Below, one piece after another: positions 61,549 to 64,000 of a stretch of DNA of 64,000 nucleotides; positions within the stretch are counted from its first letter, which is position 1; each line of letters begins with the position of its first letter. Source of the stretch: Flaccisagitta enflata (taxonomy: Eukaryota > Chaetognatha > Sagittoidea > Aphragmophora); assembly GCA_965153355.1 (NCBI GenBank), contig OZ231126.1, positions 78,058,001 through 78,122,000 of the forward strand, written 5' to 3'. Below the pieces are notes generated by a model. That model was not told where the DNA came from. It was given only the letters and a program-made list of their open reading frames with translations, and ran no database searches. The translations under genes were made by a program, and so were the position numbers.

Positions 61549-64000
61549 TAGGAGGATTTGGTGGTCTGTGTAGGTGGCTTGAGCGGGATAAAGTGTCGTT
61601 AGGGGCTTATTTCCCATCAGGGTGGGATTTGGTGGTCTGTGTAGGTGGCTTGAGCGGGATAAAGTGTCGTTAGGGGCTTATTTCCCATCAGGGTGGGATT
61701 TGGTGGTCTGTGTAGGTGGCTTGAGCGGGATAAAGTGTCGTTAGGGGCTTATTTCCCATCAGGGTGGGATTTGGTGGTCTGTGTAGGTGGCTTGAGCGGG
61801 ATAAAGTGTCGTTAGGGGCTTATTTCCCATCAGGGTGGGATTTGGTGGTCTGTGTAGGTGGCTTGAGCGGGATAAAGTGTCGTTAGGGGCTTATTTCCCA
61901 TCAGGGTGGGATTTGGTGGTCTGTGTAGGTGGCTTGAGCGGGATAAAGTGTCGTTAGGGGCTTATTTCCCATCAGGGTGGGATTTGGTGGTCTGTGTAGG
62001 TGGCTTGAGCGGGATAAAGTGTCGTTAGGGGCTTATTTCCCATCAGGGTGGGATTTGGTGGTCTGTGTAGGTGGCTTGAGCGGGATAAAGTGTCGTTAGG
62101 GGCTTATTTCCCATCAGGGTGGGATTTGGTGGTCTGTGTAGGTGGCTTGAGCGGGATAAAGTGTCGTTAGGGGCTTATTTCCCATCAGGGTGGGATTTGG
62201 TGGTCTGTGTAGGTGGCTTGAGCGGGATAAAGTGTCGTTAGGGGCTTATTTCCCATCAGGGTGGGATTTGGTGGTCTGTGTAGGTGGCTTGAGCGGGATA
62301 AAGTGTCGTTAGGGGCTTATTTCCCATCAGGGTGGGATTTGGTGGTCTGTGTAGGTGGCTTGAGCGGGATAAAGTGTCGTTAGGGGCTTATTTCCCATCA
62401 GGGTGGGATTTGGTGGTCTGTGTAGGTGGCTTGAGCGGGATAAAGTGTCGTTAGGGGCTTATTTCCCATCAGGGTGGGATTTGGTGGTCTGTGTAGGTGG
62501 CTTGAGCGGGATAAAGTGTCGTTAGGGGCTTATTTCCCATCAGGGTGGGATTTGGTGGTCTGTGTAGGTGGCTTGAGCGGGATAAAGTGTCGTTAGGGGC
62601 TTATTTCCCATCAGGGTGGGATTTGGTGGTCTGTGTAGGTGGCTTGAGCGGGATAAAGTGTCGTTAGGGGCTTATTTCCCATCAGGGTGGGATTTGGTGG
62701 TCTGTGTAGGTGGCTTGAGCGGGATAAAGTGTCGTTAGGGGCTTATTTCCCATCAGGGTGGGATTTGGTGGTCTGTGTAGGTGGCTTGAGCGGGATAAAG
62801 TGTCGTTAGGGGCTTATTTCCCATCAGGGTGGGATTTGGTGGTCTGTGTAGGTGGCTTGAGCGGGATATAGTGTCGTTAGGGGCTTATTTCCCATCAGGG
62901 TGGGATTTGGTGGTCTGTGTAGGTGGCTTGAGCGGGATAAAGTGTCGTTAGGGGCTTATTTCCCATCAGGGTGGGATTTGGTGGTCTGTGTAGGTGGCTT
63001 GAGCGGGATAAAGTGTCGTTAGGGGCTTATTTCCCATCAGGGTGGGATTTGGTGGTCTGTGTAGGTGGCTTGAGCGGGATAAAGTGTCGTTAGGGGCTTA
63101 TTTCCCATCAGGGTGGGATTTGGTGGTCTGTGTAGGTGGCTTGAGCGGGATAAAGTGTCGTTAGGGGCTTATTTCCCATCAGGGTGGGATTTGGTGGTCT
63201 GTGTAGGTGGCTTGAGCGGGATAAAGTGTCGTTAGGGGCTTATTTCCCATCAGGGTGGGATTTGGTGGTCTGTGTAGGTGGCTTGAGCGGGATAAAGTGT
63301 CGTTAGGGGCTTCTTTCCCATCAGGGTGGGATTTGGTGGTCTGTGTAGGTGGCTTGAGCGGGATAAAGTGTCGTTAGGGGCTTATTTCCCATCAGGGTGG
63401 GATTTGGTGGTCTGTGTAGGTGGCTTGAGCGGGATAAAGTGTCGTTAGGGGCTTATTTCCCATCAGGGTGGGATTTGGTGGTCTGTGTAGGTGGCTTGAG
63501 CGGGATAAAGTGTCGTTAGGGGCTTATTTCCCATCAGGGTGGGATTTGGTGGTCTGTGTAGGTGGCTTGAGCGGGATAAAGTGTCGTTGGGGGCTTATTT
63601 CCCATCAGGGTGGGATTTGGTGGTCTGTGTAGGTGGCTTGAGCGGGATAAAGTGTCGTTGGGGGCTTATTTCCCATCAGGGTGGGATTTGGTGGTCTGTG
63701 TAGGTGGCTTGAGCGGGATAAAGTGTCGTTAGGGGCTTATTTCCCATCAGGGTGGGATTTGGTGGTCTGTGTAGGTGGCTTGAGCGGGATAAAGTGTCGT
63801 TAGGGGCTTATTTCCCATCAGGGTGGGATTTGGTGGTCTGTGTAGGTGGCTTGAGCGGGATAAAGTGTCGTTAGGGGCTTATTTCCCATCAGGGTGGGAT
63901 TTGGTGGTCTGTGTAGGTGGCTTGAGCGGGATAAAGTGTCGTTAGGGGCTTCTTTCCCATCAGGGTGGGATTTGGTGGTCTGTGTAGGTGGCTTGAGCGG
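61549..64000. repeat. 71-bp satellite, ~34.5 units, runs off the window
   Basis: Unit: GGTGGGATTTGGTGGTCTGT, GTAGGTGGCTTGAGCGGGAT, AAAGTGTCGTTAGGGGCTTA, TTTCCCATCAG (71 bp, about 52% GC). The first unit is partial/diverged at 61549; the rest are almost identical. Rare variants: GGGATATAGTG (62868), CTTCTTTCCC (63311 and 63950) and GTTGGGGGC (two adjacent units near 63588 and 63659). No protein, tRNA or rRNA resemblance. Confidence 0.97.

Overview
Organism and character. The window is nuclear DNA of an animal, most likely an invertebrate; I cannot name the phylum. The evidence is a rhodopsin-type GPCR, an intron-containing PrimPol gene with GT-AG splice sites, and several typical animal transposon classes: an APE/RT LINE, Tc1/mariner and hAT derivatives, and Helentron-like elements. 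By my estimate well over nine tenths of it is repetitive. Most long open frames are simple-repeat translations (poly-Leu/Val/Cys, Ser-Leu, Ile-His, Trp-Ser-Phe) and are not genes.

Genes. Four coding units can be supported: (1) a three-exon PrimPol gene (37380-41052, +; 469 aa when spliced); (2) an intronless GPCR (54604-55737, -; 377 aa); (3) a tentative two-exon gene of unknown function (46448-51960, +); (4) a LINE coding frame lying in the intron of that gene (46749-49904, +; one internal stop). There are also an intronless PrimPol fragment (41791-42093) and the tail of a Tc1-type transposase (26440-26775).

The dominant system. About 35 elements share one architecture. A short code word of 8-12 bp at the 5' end starts a hairpin. 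It is followed by TCTAYA..., a CCGT/GGTC tetranucleotide tract, and cargo that is often a minisatellite. An inverted copy of the code word then lies 15-35 bp from the 3' end, followed by a 3' stem-loop ending in TTG and a T-tract. This matches non-autonomous Helentrons (HINE/DINE-1 type): subterminal inverted repeats, internal tandem repeats, a 3' stem-loop, insertion into T runs. The code word differs between subfamilies (AGTCGCGTGC, AGTTGCGGAC, AGTCGCGGAC, AGATGCGTCC, AAGTGCG, AGGTGCGCC, GTGTTCCACGAT), and in well-preserved copies all its occurrences change together. Four filled/empty comparisons inside the window place insertions in T runs.

A second family, called foldback elements here, has GC-rich hairpins (GGGCAGCGGCCCC...) at both ends and a core of about 20 bp (GGCYCAAATYCYAGCCTC-like) in tandem. 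It repeatedly sits inside the Helentron-like elements. Further elements are a 603-bp Tc1-type element with perfect 27-bp ends, a 628-bp hAT-type element with an 8-bp target duplication, small foldback MITEs, a family with AGAGACA ends, and a long degenerate repeat in four copies.

Layout. 1-10 kb: nested Helentron-like elements and 10/11-bp minisatellites. 11-18 kb: a large TA-flanked structure holding a GTTAATTAAC-rich array. 18-25 kb: microsatellites and the old long repeat. 25-28 kb: a four-level transposon nest. 28-37 kb: more elements, a 27-bp minisatellite split by the hAT-type element, and very long TTG tracts. 37-42 kb: PrimPol and its fragment. 42-46 kb: foldback and Helentron-like elements. 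46-52 kb: unknown gene with the LINE in its intron. 52-57 kb: GPCR and elements. 58-60 kb: chains of purine microsatellites. 61.5-64 kb: a nearly identical 71-bp satellite running off the window.
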